A DNA stretch of 64,000 nucleotides from an uncultured Bacteroides sp. (GCA_902168185.1 CABHOV010000046.1:1-64000); one strand, 5' to 3'; positions 35,542 through 45,234 are shown, counted from the first letter of the stretch. Numbers and translations: made by a program. The notes: generated from the sequence alone by a model not told the origin.

Positions 35542-35631
35542 AAAATCCTTTCCGTCAGGAAGATGCTTATCATCAACGGTATGACTATGCGCATACTGTA
35601 ATCATGATAAGCATCTTCCATTTCGGAAAGG
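35542..35631 (-). terminator. Very long hairpin terminator inside the PUL
   Basis: The outer arms are CCTTTCCG (35547-35554) and CGGAAAGG (35624-35631). After a short asymmetric internal loop come perfect 16-bp arms GGAAGATGCTTATCAT (35558-35573) and ATGATAAGCATCTTCC (35604-35619), and the top has the dyad GTATG/CATAC. Reading leftward, the stem ends in a T-rich run (complement of 35535-35546). It separates SusD/DUF3823 from the three enzyme genes and may terminate or reduce read-through. Confidence 0.75.
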
Positions 35632-35683
35632 TTGGATTTAAAGCCACCTCATTACAAGGTGACTCCAAACCTAACTCTATATC

Positions 35684-36499
35684 TTAAGGAATCAACAGTT
35701 GTACGGGTTCGTTATAATTCCATCTTCTTGTTCCGCTGCCTTTTGGTGTATCATAGTTGATCCGTGCTGCCGCCCGAATAAAGACCACTCTGCCGGCAGG
35801 AATAGTACCGGTAGATTCAATCGTGATGGTTTCTCCCAACAATGAATTGAATGCCGATCCGGTATATTCGATCTTATTCGACCACCGTTCATCGCGTGCA
35901 CGATACCCTACAGACGAAGAGTAACTAACAAACAATTGAATATCGGTAACGTTCTGAAAACTGTTGCTATAGCCGCCCATGGGTTCGATCTTACTCCGAA
36001 ACACTTCTTCTGATACGGCACGCGTAACACGCACTTTGGCTTTTACTTTTCCGTTGATGACTTCAGGTTCTCCCACCCATTCTACTTTGAGAAACGGCTG
36101 TACTTCGAACTTCACTTTCGTGACACCGTTAATCGCTACGATCTGAGATTCATCCGCAAGCGGAACACCACGCTCGTCTTCGCGCATCAGCGGAATGAAG
36201 GGGCCGTCAACACGAATGTGATATGTTCCCGGAAATAGTTTTGTATTCTGAAATTTTCCATCCGGCATACAAAAGAAGTCAGCGTTCGGCGTTGCGTTCT
36301 CGCCCCAACTGTCTTCGGTTAAACGCACACGTATACCTTCGCTGCCCTGGTCTGTTAGCACAGGCTCGCCTGTTTCTATATCTACAACTTCACCTTGCAC
36401 GGTTTCGGCTGGAGCCTCCGCGTTGTCCATCTCAAACAGACTGCAGGAAGTGAAAGAAAACAGCGCTATCACGGGTATATAAAATGATATCTTTTTCAT
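35684..36499 (-). CDS. DUF3823-type lipoprotein of the PUL
   Basis: A 271-residue lipoprotein (signal peptide ending FTSCSLFEMD, lipobox C about 19, acidic residues after it favouring surface export). The first domain (about 33-125) is a carboxypeptidase-regulatory-like beta-sandwich (TVQGEVVDIETGEPVLTDQG, FFCMPDGKFQNTKLFPGTYH) and the second (about 125-271) another beta-sandwich (VKAKVRVTRAVSEE, AGRVVFIRAAARINYDTP); this matches DUF3823, which occurs directly after SusD in many PULs. A role in glycan binding or SusCD complex structure is inferred. It follows SusD by 37 bp and precedes the long hairpin. Confidence 0.85.
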   Translation of the reverse strand: MKKISFYIPVIALFSFTSCSLFEMDNAEAPAETVQGEVVDIETGEPVLTDQGSEGIRVRLTEDSWGENATPNADFFCMPDGKFQNTKLFPGTYHIRVDGPFIPLMREDERGVPLADESQIVAINGVTKVKFEVQPFLKVEWVGEPEVINGKVKAKVRVTRAVSEEVFRSKIEPMGGYSNSFQNVTDIQLFVSYSSSVGYRARDERWSNKIEYTGSAFNSLLGETITIESTGTIPAGRVVFIRAAARINYDTPKGSGTRRWNYNEPVQLLIP

Positions 36500-36536
36500 C
36501 TTCTATAATTCTAAATGTTCAATAAGTCGTTATTCA

Positions 36537-38594
36537 TTACCGGTTCGGTTGTTGATCAATCACCGGACTCTTTGATACTTCACCACCGGGTATAGCAAAG
36601 TAGTAATCCACTATATTATACTCGAACGTTTTCAGGCTTACCCATTGGAAGCGTGCATCGAAGAAGTACTTGCCACTTTGCGTGGAAAAGAATGGATATA
36701 GTCCGCGAAAGCGATAACGTGCGTTGTTACTGAAAGCATCTTTTTCTCTATACTCACCCCAGAAGCCATCGCGTTCTTCGTAGTGTTGAACTCTCCATCT
36801 GCGCAGGTCCCACTTTGTTTTATGCTCGAGTGCAAGTTCCTTGCGGCGTTCTTTCCGAACAATGTTACGCCCTGCTATATCTGCTGATATACCTCCTACC
36901 AATGCTGTTGCCCCTGCCCTTTCACGAATTTCGTTTACGGCTTCTGTCGCTACCTGTAGCAGGTCTGATCCATCGGGAGAAGCTTCGCCCGCCAATCGTA
37001 ATTCTACTGCTGCTTCTGCTGCATTCAATAACACTTCGGCATAGCGCATCAAAATAAAAGGCTGCGCAGATTTACCTTCACCGGCTTCAAAAGAAGGATC
37101 AGGGTTTAACCATTTACGTCCATATAGTCCGGTGAGACAGCTTTCGCCATTGTCGTAGAATGGACCGTTCGCACCGGCAGCCGTCATGTCTGTGCCTTCA
37201 TATGAAACGATCTCCTGACCATTTCCTTCTCTTGGACTAAGATATAGTGTCTTGGATCCTTGCGTATGCGCAGACAAATTCTGATACCGCGTTTCAGCGG
37301 ATGCATAGGAGTAGTTGTTGAAGAACGGACTAACCGGAGCAGGGCCGGTATATACACCTGCGCGGATTTCGATTTCTTTTCCTTTGAATACATCGCCAGG
37401 GAAAATCACATACGCACGAAGACGCGGCTCTGCATTTTCGAAGAAGTCCATTGGTGAATCGTACATCAGGTAAGTTCCATCTGTATTCGTAGAACCCGTG
37501 GTAACTTTGATAGTGCCATCGGAATAGCGATCGAATCCATCAAACAACTCGAGGAAATCAAGCGTTGGACAGGTACCGGATGCGAGTGGTGCTTTAAAAA
37601 TAAACGGAGCACTATATGCATCATAGCCGTGTGTGAAGGTTGGGTAGCCGTATTCTTTTACATATATATTCTCCGGGCTCGTCAGGTCGCTAAACATGTC
37701 TACCATATTCAGATATTGCGCATTCGCATCGCCTGATGCCCATCTCTTTTTATAGAGTGAATACCGGCCACTGCTGATCACTTCGCGGGCCGCTCTATAG
37801 GCTTCCTTGAAATATTTTCTCGAAGCGCTTTGTGCAGACTCTGCAGAAAATCCCATTACACGCACACCGGTTTTCTGTCCCAGTCCGGTGAGTCTCCCGG
37901 TAACATTCTCATTATATTTTGCTACACTGCCGGCGTATAGCATCGCTTCGGATTTAAATGACAACGCTACATATTTATTCGAGTATCCTCTCTCAGGACT
38001 GTTCGGTTGAAGTAAAGAGATTGCCTGATCGTAGTCTGCAAGCACCTGGTCCCATGTAGCTTCTTCCGTAGCGCGTGGTACTTCAAGCTCATCCTCATCA
38101 GCAGGATAACGTATAACTTTTGTTACCAATGGCACACCACCAAAGCGTTTTGCCATAGCATAGAATACAGTGGCTCGCACAAAATAGGCTTCACCTAAAT
38201 AATGATTGTACGTAACCTCTGGAAAATTACTCTGGTAATCCGGTAAGGTTTCGATCAGATAGTTTGCATCGCGCAGCAACACAAAGGCTTCTGTCCAATA
38301 AGGTGTCTCTTCACCTGTGAAGGCTGAGCATATTCCATCGCGGTTCAGTGCTTCCCCAGTACCTTCGATACCCATGGCGCCTAGCCATCCGTTGTATTCG
38401 AAGCCCCACTGTGCCATATATTTGAAATCCTCAAATGGCATTCTGCTATACATCCGGGCCATGTAAACCTTCATACCGGATTCATTTGTAAAAAGCGTTT
38501 CATCGCCCACCACATTTGGAGGCGGTATATCCAGATCTGCGCAACCTGAGAAGGTTAACAGGCCGATCAGGAGTGTTATATATATATTTTTCAT
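36537..38594 (-). CDS. SusD/RagB-family glycan-binding lipoprotein
   Basis: A 685-residue surface lipoprotein (lipobox LTFSGC, C about 18). It has the SusD pattern: PPNVVGDETLFTNESGMKVY near the start, the TPR-like region (ARMYSRM, YLIETLPDY, YLGEAYFVRATVFYAMAKRF, GGVPLVTKVI), LADYDQAISLLQP, and a C-terminal RYAEVLLNAAEAAVEL, IVRKERRKELALEHKTKWDL. SusD lids the SusC porin and captures oligosaccharide. The start was placed at ATG 38594 (MKNIYITLL), preferring it to a TTG 15 bp upstream. It follows SusC by 47 bp; the pair is the import unit of the mannan PUL. At 685 residues it is rather long for the family. Confidence 0.95.
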   Translation of the reverse strand: MKNIYITLLIGLLTFSGCADLDIPPPNVVGDETLFTNESGMKVYMARMYSRMPFEDFKYMAQWGFEYNGWLGAMGIEGTGEALNRDGICSAFTGEETPYWTEAFVLLRDANYLIETLPDYQSNFPEVTYNHYLGEAYFVRATVFYAMAKRFGGVPLVTKVIRYPADEDELEVPRATEEATWDQVLADYDQAISLLQPNSPERGYSNKYVALSFKSEAMLYAGSVAKYNENVTGRLTGLGQKTGVRVMGFSAESAQSASRKYFKEAYRAAREVISSGRYSLYKKRWASGDANAQYLNMVDMFSDLTSPENIYVKEYGYPTFTHGYDAYSAPFIFKAPLASGTCPTLDFLELFDGFDRYSDGTIKVTTGSTNTDGTYLMYDSPMDFFENAEPRLRAYVIFPGDVFKGKEIEIRAGVYTGPAPVSPFFNNYSYASAETRYQNLSAHTQGSKTLYLSPREGNGQEIVSYEGTDMTAAGANGPFYDNGESCLTGLYGRKWLNPDPSFEAGEGKSAQPFILMRYAEVLLNAAEAAVELRLAGEASPDGSDLLQVATEAVNEIRERAGATALVGGISADIAGRNIVRKERRKELALEHKTKWDLRRWRVQHYEERDGFWGEYREKDAFSNNARYRFRGLYPFFSTQSGKYFFDARFQWVSLKTFEYNIVDYYFAIPGGEVSKSPVIDQQPNR

Positions 38595-38641
38595 ATTTAT
38601 ATACTTCAATTTTTTAACTCGTAGTTTCTCAGTATAGATTT

Positions 38642-41600
38642 TTAAAATCTGGCGGAAACGCCTACCGTATATGTTTTGTTGAGTGGATACAACCTTCCGA
38701 GATCATCATCCGGATGTTCAGGGTCAACAAACTTCACTCCTGTTATCGTGAACATGTTATAGGCATTGGCAAACACGCGCAGATTCATAGCCGAGAGCAC
38801 CTTGTTCTTTTTCGGCAATGTATAGCCAAGTTCGATGCTCTTCAGACGGAGGTATGCTGTGCTGACGCGGTTGAATTCTGAATTATCGCGCGCATATCTT
38901 CCGGTATATCCATAGTAGCCTCCCGCCCATTCCGTTTCCGGATTGTAAGGATCTGCCTGTGGATCTACAGGGTGCCAGCGGTCCGTATATTGTTCCAGTG
39001 TACCACCTCCGTTTGTTCCCCATATAGCATAGAGTGGTTCCTTGTATTGCATCGAGCCCATGGCTGTTCCCTGGAAGAGGAAGCTCAGGTCGAAACTTTT
39101 AAAAGTACAGTTATAGGCCAAACTAAAATTCAACCAAGGTGTTTGATCATAAGCATATGGATGCTCATCCTGACCGTTGATTTCACCATCACCATTCCAG
39201 TCTTCATATTTATAGTCTCCGGGTAATATATCCCGATCTTTATATATAGGATACGACCAGATGTCCTCCCAGTTCGTATAGCGTCCTGCAGATTCATACC
39301 CGAACTGTACTCCCTGATAGCGGTTGTTCAGGTTATCGTTGCGCCAGCGATCATACGAATTTCCCCATGGTCCTTTTTCTACAGCAACCAAATGCTTTCT
39401 GCGTGTAATGGTACCGATCGCTTTTACAGTATAGGAAAGCTCTCCTATTCGGTTACGATGTGAGAGTTCGAGATCTATACCGAATTGACGATCGCTGTTC
39501 AGATTTTCTCTCGGTGCACCAGTACCCACTACGGTAGGTACATCTCCCGAACGGTTGGCAAAAAGTCCTTCCCTGCGGCGATCGAAATAGTCGAGTGAAA
39601 AACCAAAGAGACCATTCCATCCTTCAAAGTCTACGCCTACATCGAAGGTGCGTGCTTCCCACCAGGTGATTTTTTCATTCGGTACAATCAACGCCACACC
39701 ATTTACAAATTCACCTCCGAACATATAGCCGGGAGCGTATTGATTATAATAACCGTTTTCTGAATTACCACTTGTGGCCGGGTACTGATAGCCAGGGTAC
39801 CAGTCGTATTTTAACGCGTCATCATCTGCTGTTACACCATAGCTTGCACGCAGTTTGAACTGATCAACAAACGACAGAAATGAAGCTGACTTGAAGAACG
39901 ATTCTTCCGATATACGCCAGCCGATTGATCCGGATGGGAAGAAGCCCCACTGGTTGTCTTTAACAAATTTAGAGGAACCATCATAACGGAATTGAAACTC
40001 TGCTATATATTTATCAGCATAGGTATAGTTTGCTCTTCCAAACATCGCTGCGTTGGCAATCTCATAGAGATCATTATCACCTGAATACATACCACTCACC
40101 TGTGCTTGGTTCACACCACCCAAAAGATAGTCCATCGCGAATGCGAGGTTGCGCTGCGCATAGAAGTTATCTCCTTTTCTCTTCTGACTTTCCAAGCCAA
40201 GGAGTCCTACTACTTTATGATCACCGAATGTACGGTTATAGTTCAGTAAGAACTGTCCGAGCAATTGCTGCTTGGCATACATGGTGCGGGACAGCTGATT
40301 GGGTGAGCTTGCATTGTATAATTTTGAATCATACGAATTAGTCAAGGTGTTATAGGCATATTGATAATACTCTCTGCGGAAAGTCGTGTTGTCATCATTA
40401 CGATAGTCGTAGCTGATAAGCGCTTTTGCAGATAAACCTTCCAGGTTGTCTGACACCGTTGCGAAATCGAAATTGAGGGAGAACGAAGACTGGAAGTTTT
40501 TCTGATTATTCTTCCTATAGCCCGATACATCCGAGGTCATCATGGCCACTGTATTCGTTTCGAGATTCAATCCCTCATAGTTCAACATTGTATTTTCAGG
40601 ATCGGCATATGCAGGAAACAATACACCTTGCGCCCAGTAATTTCGAATGATGTCTACTGAACTTGCGAGGGGTGCATTTGTCTGATCCGAAAATGCGCTC
40701 AGGTTAACATTGAATGTTAATCCTTGAACAAGCTCTGTAGTAATGTTCGTACGCAAGTTATATTTACGATAGTTCAAATCGCCTGACTTGAAAATCCCTT
40801 CCTGAAAAAGATAACCACCGCCTATATAGTATTGTGTTTTGTCGTTACCACCGGTAATGCTCAGGTCATGCTGTGTTTGTGGTGCAAAGTCTGAGATCAG
40901 CAATGAATTCCAATCGGTAGACCTGCGTGCTCCGCTGCGGAAAGCTTCGAAATCCTCTTGGTCATATATAATGCTTCCGCCATTGATATTATTCATTGAC
41001 TTCTCATTATATATAGTCATTGTTTGGTATGGATCAGCAAGCTTCGGCATCCCTGATGGCTTCTGTAGTGTATAGGAACCGTTGTAGGTTATCGATGTTT
41101 TTCCCTGTGTTCCTTTTTTGGTTGTAACCAGCACAACACCATTCGCAGCGCGCACACCATAGATCGCTGCAGAAGCATCCTTCAACACCGATATATCTTC
41201 GATGTCACTCGGGTTGAGGCGTTGAAAGTCAGACATCGAACGTGGTATACCATCGATTACCACCAATGGATTTCCCAGATATCCGCGTATATCGAATACG
41301 TTGTTGAAGCTACCCGGCTCCGAGCTTTTTTGCCATACACGAACACCGGCTACTCTACCGGTAAGCATGTTTTGTGGATTTTCACTTTTGGTGCGAAGCA
41401 TCTCTTCACCTTTAATACTTGTTACCGCTCCGGTCAATGTTACTTTTTGTTGTGTACCATAACCCACCACCACAACTTCACCAAGTTGGTGTACATCCGC
41501 AGCCAGGACTACATCAACAACAGATTGAGAAGCGACCGATAGCTCCTGCGTTGTGTATCCTATAAATGAAAAGACCAGTACAGCATTTCCGTCCGGAACC

Positions 41601-41839
41601 GCTATCGAATACTTTCCATCAGCATCGGTTGTCGTTCCATTCGTTGTACCCTTGATGATTACATTTACCCCTGGCAAGGAAGTTCCATCGTCAGCCGATG
41701 TTACTGTCCCGGTTACTCTCATCTCCTGTTGCAATGCTCCGAACGAAATGAAGGGAGCGAAAACAACACACTGAAAAATGATTCCGTACACGGAATACTT
41801 TATCAGTTTTTTAAATAGTTGCTTGTATATATTCTGCAT
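38642..41839 (-). CDS. SusC/RagA-family TonB-dependent receptor of the mannan PUL
   Basis: A 1065-residue outer-membrane transporter. A long signal region (about 1-35) is followed by a carboxypeptidase-regulatory-like domain (about 42-115, VTGTVTSADDGTSLPGVNVI), the TonB-box-like GEVVVVGYGTQ, a plug domain (about 125-235: DIRGYLGNPLVVIDGIPRS, LNPSDIEDISVLKDASAAI, GVRAANGVVLVTTKKG) and a beta-barrel closing with TYTVGVSARF. All SusC hallmarks are intact. It imports oligosaccharides using TonB energy together with SusD, encoded directly downstream. It lies between GH76 (17 bp upstream) and SusD in one leftward operon. Confidence 0.96.
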   Translation of the reverse strand: MQNIYKQLFKKLIKYSVYGIIFQCVVFAPFISFGALQQEMRVTGTVTSADDGTSLPGVNVIIKGTTNGTTTDADGKYSIAVPDGNAVLVFSFIGYTTQELSVASQSVVDVVLAADVHQLGEVVVVGYGTQQKVTLTGAVTSIKGEEMLRTKSENPQNMLTGRVAGVRVWQKSSEPGSFNNVFDIRGYLGNPLVVIDGIPRSMSDFQRLNPSDIEDISVLKDASAAIYGVRAANGVVLVTTKKGTQGKTSITYNGSYTLQKPSGMPKLADPYQTMTIYNEKSMNNINGGSIIYDQEDFEAFRSGARRSTDWNSLLISDFAPQTQHDLSITGGNDKTQYYIGGGYLFQEGIFKSGDLNYRKYNLRTNITTELVQGLTFNVNLSAFSDQTNAPLASSVDIIRNYWAQGVLFPAYADPENTMLNYEGLNLETNTVAMMTSDVSGYRKNNQKNFQSSFSLNFDFATVSDNLEGLSAKALISYDYRNDDNTTFRREYYQYAYNTLTNSYDSKLYNASSPNQLSRTMYAKQQLLGQFLLNYNRTFGDHKVVGLLGLESQKRKGDNFYAQRNLAFAMDYLLGGVNQAQVSGMYSGDNDLYEIANAAMFGRANYTYADKYIAEFQFRYDGSSKFVKDNQWGFFPSGSIGWRISEESFFKSASFLSFVDQFKLRASYGVTADDDALKYDWYPGYQYPATSGNSENGYYNQYAPGYMFGGEFVNGVALIVPNEKITWWEARTFDVGVDFEGWNGLFGFSLDYFDRRREGLFANRSGDVPTVVGTGAPRENLNSDRQFGIDLELSHRNRIGELSYTVKAIGTITRRKHLVAVEKGPWGNSYDRWRNDNLNNRYQGVQFGYESAGRYTNWEDIWSYPIYKDRDILPGDYKYEDWNGDGEINGQDEHPYAYDQTPWLNFSLAYNCTFKSFDLSFLFQGTAMGSMQYKEPLYAIWGTNGGGTLEQYTDRWHPVDPQADPYNPETEWAGGYYGYTGRYARDNSEFNRVSTAYLRLKSIELGYTLPKKNKVLSAMNLRVFANAYNMFTITGVKFVDPEHPDDDLGRLYPLNKTYTVGVSARF

Positions 41840-41856
41840 ATGCTAGATGACTTATT

Positions 41857-43314
41857 TCATTTTTCAAGTTCATATTGCGCCAACACAGCATACTCGGCAG
41901 CAAAGGCAAAATTGAACATGCCTTCTGTGTTGTTCTTACCGTTGTCACGGTTCCAGCCTACCAATAAATTTGTCGGGAGAAAACCTTTGTACAGGAAGTT
42001 GGTGTACGCGTAATCAAGGTTCTTCTGAAAAGAATTTATATAGTTAGCCGTAGTTCCATATGCCGGATATACATCTACATATCCACGCATCAATACACCA
42101 TCAAACCAGTTTCTGAAACCACTGATATCGTATGTATAGTAGCCTTCTTTAGTCTGTCCGAGCTTTGCGAAATATTGGAAGCTGGCATCCGATAATTTGC
42201 TTACATCCTCACGGTATATATTGTCGCCCGTTACCCGGAGTAAATCAGCGCCACCGGAAAGCATAGAGCCGCTGTTGTAGGTAATCGCAGGGCCGACACG
42301 ATCCTGACACGTAGTACCTTTGCGATACACGGTTCCATTGATAGTTTCCGTTTGAGGATTACCCGGAGAGCAGCCTCCTCTCATATCATCGTATACGCCA
42401 TCGTTACGCAGCAACTGGTTTTTCTGCCAGATATATATCTTCTTTGCAAAATCCAGGTAGTAGTCGCTTTTCTTTACCTGCATGGTTTTGCGGGTCTGCT
42501 TATCATCAGCATCTATATAGCTATAGGTTACTTCATCGTTTTTGTCCTTGTATAGCTCATGCAGCCATACCAACGGACTGACTACCGGCCCGTTGCTACA
42601 GGAATGCTTGGTTACATAACCGGGTCCCCAGGTGATGCCGCCACGTTCTGCTCCGTTGGCGTCACGTGTACAATCCCATCCATCGAGTACATATTCGGTT
42701 AGATACTCGGCCTTCTGCAGATACGCTGCGTTATCCGTGAGTTTATAGGCCTCGAGTAATTCGCGGATAAGCCACATCTGATCATCATATACATTTTCGA
42801 TTCCCGCTACTTGTGCAGAACCTTTGGAGCCTCCACGGTTCACCCCGTATACCGACCATTCTTTGGTTTGTGTATAGGAGGTTAGTTGAAAGGTCCCCAT
42901 GTAGTAATCCGCATTTTCATATAGCTTGTGCAGCAATTCAGAATACTTGTTGAAGTGTTCAGTGTAAAGCGCAGCGTTGCCATGTTCCTTTTGTGCTTCG
43001 AGCGCGCGAAGGATCGCATTCACGGCTTCAATCGCGCTGGTATACATCCATACACTGCCCTTCTCTTCAGAGCGGACATTGGTATAGGGATTATAGTATC
43101 GGGCCATTGCCATCCCGTCTCCGGTGAAGTGAGCAGCAACCGCGTTGTCTGTAAGTTCCATGGCCCTGCGAAGGTTCTGTTCCGAAAGACTTACCTCGTT
43201 CGGAGGATCAACAGGACCATCCTCTGACGCAGGGTCGCTGCACGCTGCTATAACCATTAGCAGAACAAGACAAGACGTAGTAATTGTGCGAAATAGTGTC
43301 ATGGTATATTTCAT
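41857..43314 (-). CDS. GH76-family endo-alpha-1,6-mannanase lipoprotein
   Basis: A 485-residue lipoprotein (lipobox VIAACSDPASED, C about 25). The alpha/alpha barrel of GH76 is seen in FTGDGMAMARYYNPYTN, GSVWMYTSAIEAVNAILRAL, and the catalytic pair D177-D178 in GIENVYDDQMWLIRELLEAY, followed by GGITWGPGYVTKHSCSNGPV and RVGPAITYNSGSMLSGGADL. GH76 enzymes cut the alpha-1,6-mannan backbone with retention. The lipid anchor with acidic residues after Cys suggests surface exposure, so this enzyme probably makes the oligosaccharides that SusCD imports. It overlaps nothing but lies only 3 bp after the surface lipoprotein gene. Confidence 0.92.
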   Translation of the reverse strand: MKYTMTLFRTITTSCLVLLMVIAACSDPASEDGPVDPPNEVSLSEQNLRRAMELTDNAVAAHFTGDGMAMARYYNPYTNVRSEEKGSVWMYTSAIEAVNAILRALEAQKEHGNAALYTEHFNKYSELLHKLYENADYYMGTFQLTSYTQTKEWSVYGVNRGGSKGSAQVAGIENVYDDQMWLIRELLEAYKLTDNAAYLQKAEYLTEYVLDGWDCTRDANGAERGGITWGPGYVTKHSCSNGPVVSPLVWLHELYKDKNDEVTYSYIDADDKQTRKTMQVKKSDYYLDFAKKIYIWQKNQLLRNDGVYDDMRGGCSPGNPQTETINGTVYRKGTTCQDRVGPAITYNSGSMLSGGADLLRVTGDNIYREDVSKLSDASFQYFAKLGQTKEGYYTYDISGFRNWFDGVLMRGYVDVYPAYGTTANYINSFQKNLDYAYTNFLYKGFLPTNLLVGWNRDNGKNNTEGMFNFAFAAEYAVLAQYELEK

Positions 43315-43317
43315 TCT

Positions 43318-45123
43318 TTATTTCAGATTAATTGTATGGAACACCAGTTTGTTTTCACCCGTGTTAGCCTCTCCGTTGTATACACCAAAAGCGAGTGTTA
43401 CATTTTTACCGTTGAATTGAGACAAGTCGTACACGAATGATGCATAGGCTTCCGGATTGCCGGCTCCGCCATTGCCATGCTTAAACTTCCAGCAACCGTT
43501 ATCAGCAGCGCTGGCTTCTTGTGCAGTATTTGATTGAGGTGCTATATGGCTCACGGTACCATCATCTTCAATCGCTGTGAGTTTGAAGTAAGTATAGTTG
43601 CTACCGAAATTGCGTGTGGTGAAGGTTAGCAGATTGCTACCGGGTGCTACAGCAAATTTTGCATATAGGTATGCTTCCGGAATGGTTGTATTCACGTCAG
43701 CAGTATTGCGCGTTTTGAGAATATAGCCTTCTGAAGGAAACACTTCCGGATCTTTTATGAGGGGAACGAAAGACCATTCTGCTGCCACATGAGATACATT
43801 GCGCCATGCGCGATACGCATCTACATAGTTATCACGGTTGCCCGATACAGGGCTAAGACCTGTGAAGGATTTTTTATTATGCGGCATGGTAGACCGTGCC
43901 GTTTCCTGTGTAAGCTTCCATCCGGGAATAACTTCAGTGCCCGGCAGCCAATCCCAGTTCACTACCTTCTTATCGGCAAAGCGAATCGCGCGAAGAACAA
44001 GTTGTTTCCAATAGTCGCCTGTTGCCTGACGATATATACCTATAGCAACGACAACCTCTTTGCCTATATAATTGCTTAAGTCAAATTCAAAGTCAGCATA
44101 ATCTCCCGAACCGTACGTTTTGTTCTCCCCTATTTTTACAGCGAGCGGCTCTGCTGCAGAAAGATCAACTACCTGTACACCAAAGTGTGCAGGACTTGCA
44201 GGGTCAGCGTTGTGCGTACGCATTCTCAGCGATAATATTTTATTATCTTCTGTGATCAGTTTACGACCATATACGTACGAATCGAAAACATTCAGGTCTG
44301 CAGGGTTGCTGCGTTGATCTTCACCATTGCGGATTTGCAACGTGGTGCCTTCATTTTGCTCCTGCCATGCTCCCCAGAAATCAAGCGTAGACATATAGTT
44401 GCATGCCCAGTCCCAATGCGGATATGCATCGGCATTACGTCCGCCTCGATATTCGTTATAGTACCACTTATTGGCAGTGGAGAGTTGATCGGCTGTTAAG
44501 CCACGAAGAAGTTCCCGGCTGCCCACCGCTACATTTAAGGTCACAATGCCGTCAATAAAGTCCGCGGGTGTTATCTGTTTGGTAACGGTGATATAGTTTG
44601 CTTTGGAAAACGTTACGGTATAATTATCAACGATCAGGTTCTCGATGGTATAGCTACCATCAGCTCCACTGGTCACTGTTCCGGCAACACCTACACTTAC
44701 CGTTACACCGGAGAGGAATTCACCACCGGCAGCAGCATCTGTAATAATCCCTGTGATTTTCGCAGAAGCACTCACCATCGTGACGGTGGTTGTAGCTACC
44801 TTCTCAGCATTAAAATCTTTGGGCGCCACGCTTTTGCTGATGGTCAGCCATCCCGCTTTTGAAAACGTGACAGCATGTATCTTCAAAGACACATCTTCGA
44901 AAGTATACTTTCCATCTGCTCCGGTTATCACCGATCTATCTTCTTCACTAACACCAGACACGGTAACCGTAACATCAGCTATAGGCTGTCCCTCGCTGTT
45001 TGCAACAATGCCGGTTATCGTTCCGGAACCGCTACTGCTTGGGTCATCTTCTTTGTCGCAGGAACTCAGAATGAATGCCCCCAGCAAAACGATGTACGAA
45101 AAGAATTGTAGAGTTCTAATCAT
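43318..45123 (-). CDS. Surface lipoprotein with two carboxypeptidase-regulatory-like domains, probable glycan-binding protein
   Basis: A 601-residue lipoprotein (lipobox LSSCDKEDD, C about 22), the first gene of the PUL operon. Two tandem CarboxypepD_reg-like domains (about 35-115 and 120-200) share GxxVANSEGQPIADVTVTVS / GIITDAAAGGEFLSGVTVSV and DGKYTFEDVSL / DGSYTIENLIV, an internal duplication. Two beta-sandwich regions follow (about 210-390 and 400-601) with related phrases YADFEFDLSNYIGKEVVVAI and ASFVYDLSQFNGKNVTLAFG, typical of carbohydrate-binding jelly rolls. No catalytic domain is seen. It is inferred to be a surface glycan-binding protein (SGBP-like) that holds mannan for GH76 and SusCD. 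Confidence 0.75.
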   Translation of the reverse strand: MIRTLQFFSYIVLLGAFILSSCDKEDDPSSSGSGTITGIVANSEGQPIADVTVTVSGVSEEDRSVITGADGKYTFEDVSLKIHAVTFSKAGWLTISKSVAPKDFNAEKVATTTVTMVSASAKITGIITDAAAGGEFLSGVTVSVGVAGTVTSGADGSYTIENLIVDNYTVTFSKANYITVTKQITPADFIDGIVTLNVAVGSRELLRGLTADQLSTANKWYYNEYRGGRNADAYPHWDWACNYMSTLDFWGAWQEQNEGTTLQIRNGEDQRSNPADLNVFDSYVYGRKLITEDNKILSLRMRTHNADPASPAHFGVQVVDLSAAEPLAVKIGENKTYGSGDYADFEFDLSNYIGKEVVVAIGIYRQATGDYWKQLVLRAIRFADKKVVNWDWLPGTEVIPGWKLTQETARSTMPHNKKSFTGLSPVSGNRDNYVDAYRAWRNVSHVAAEWSFVPLIKDPEVFPSEGYILKTRNTADVNTTIPEAYLYAKFAVAPGSNLLTFTTRNFGSNYTYFKLTAIEDDGTVSHIAPQSNTAQEASAADNGCWKFKHGNGGAGNPEAYASFVYDLSQFNGKNVTLAFGVYNGEANTGENKLVFHTINLK

Positions 45124-45200
45124 GGGTTTGAAATGGTTTTTAGGTTAAACATTGTAGTTGCTAAAAGCTGCTTGCTTTGCTGATGGGTTGCTCGCACCAT

Positions 45201-45223
45201 CGTTTGCAATCAGAATGCAAACG
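45201..45223. promoter_or_regulatory. Perfect inverted repeat upstream of the PUL
   Basis: CGTTTGCA (45201-45208) and TGCAAACG (45216-45223) are perfect 8-bp arms with a 7-bp spacer, half-site centres 15 bp apart. It lies about 80 bp upstream of the first PUL gene, between that gene and the heptamer repeats. It may be a dimer-protein operator or a leader hairpin. Confidence 0.5.
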
Positions 45224-45234
45224 TTAACGACCAC

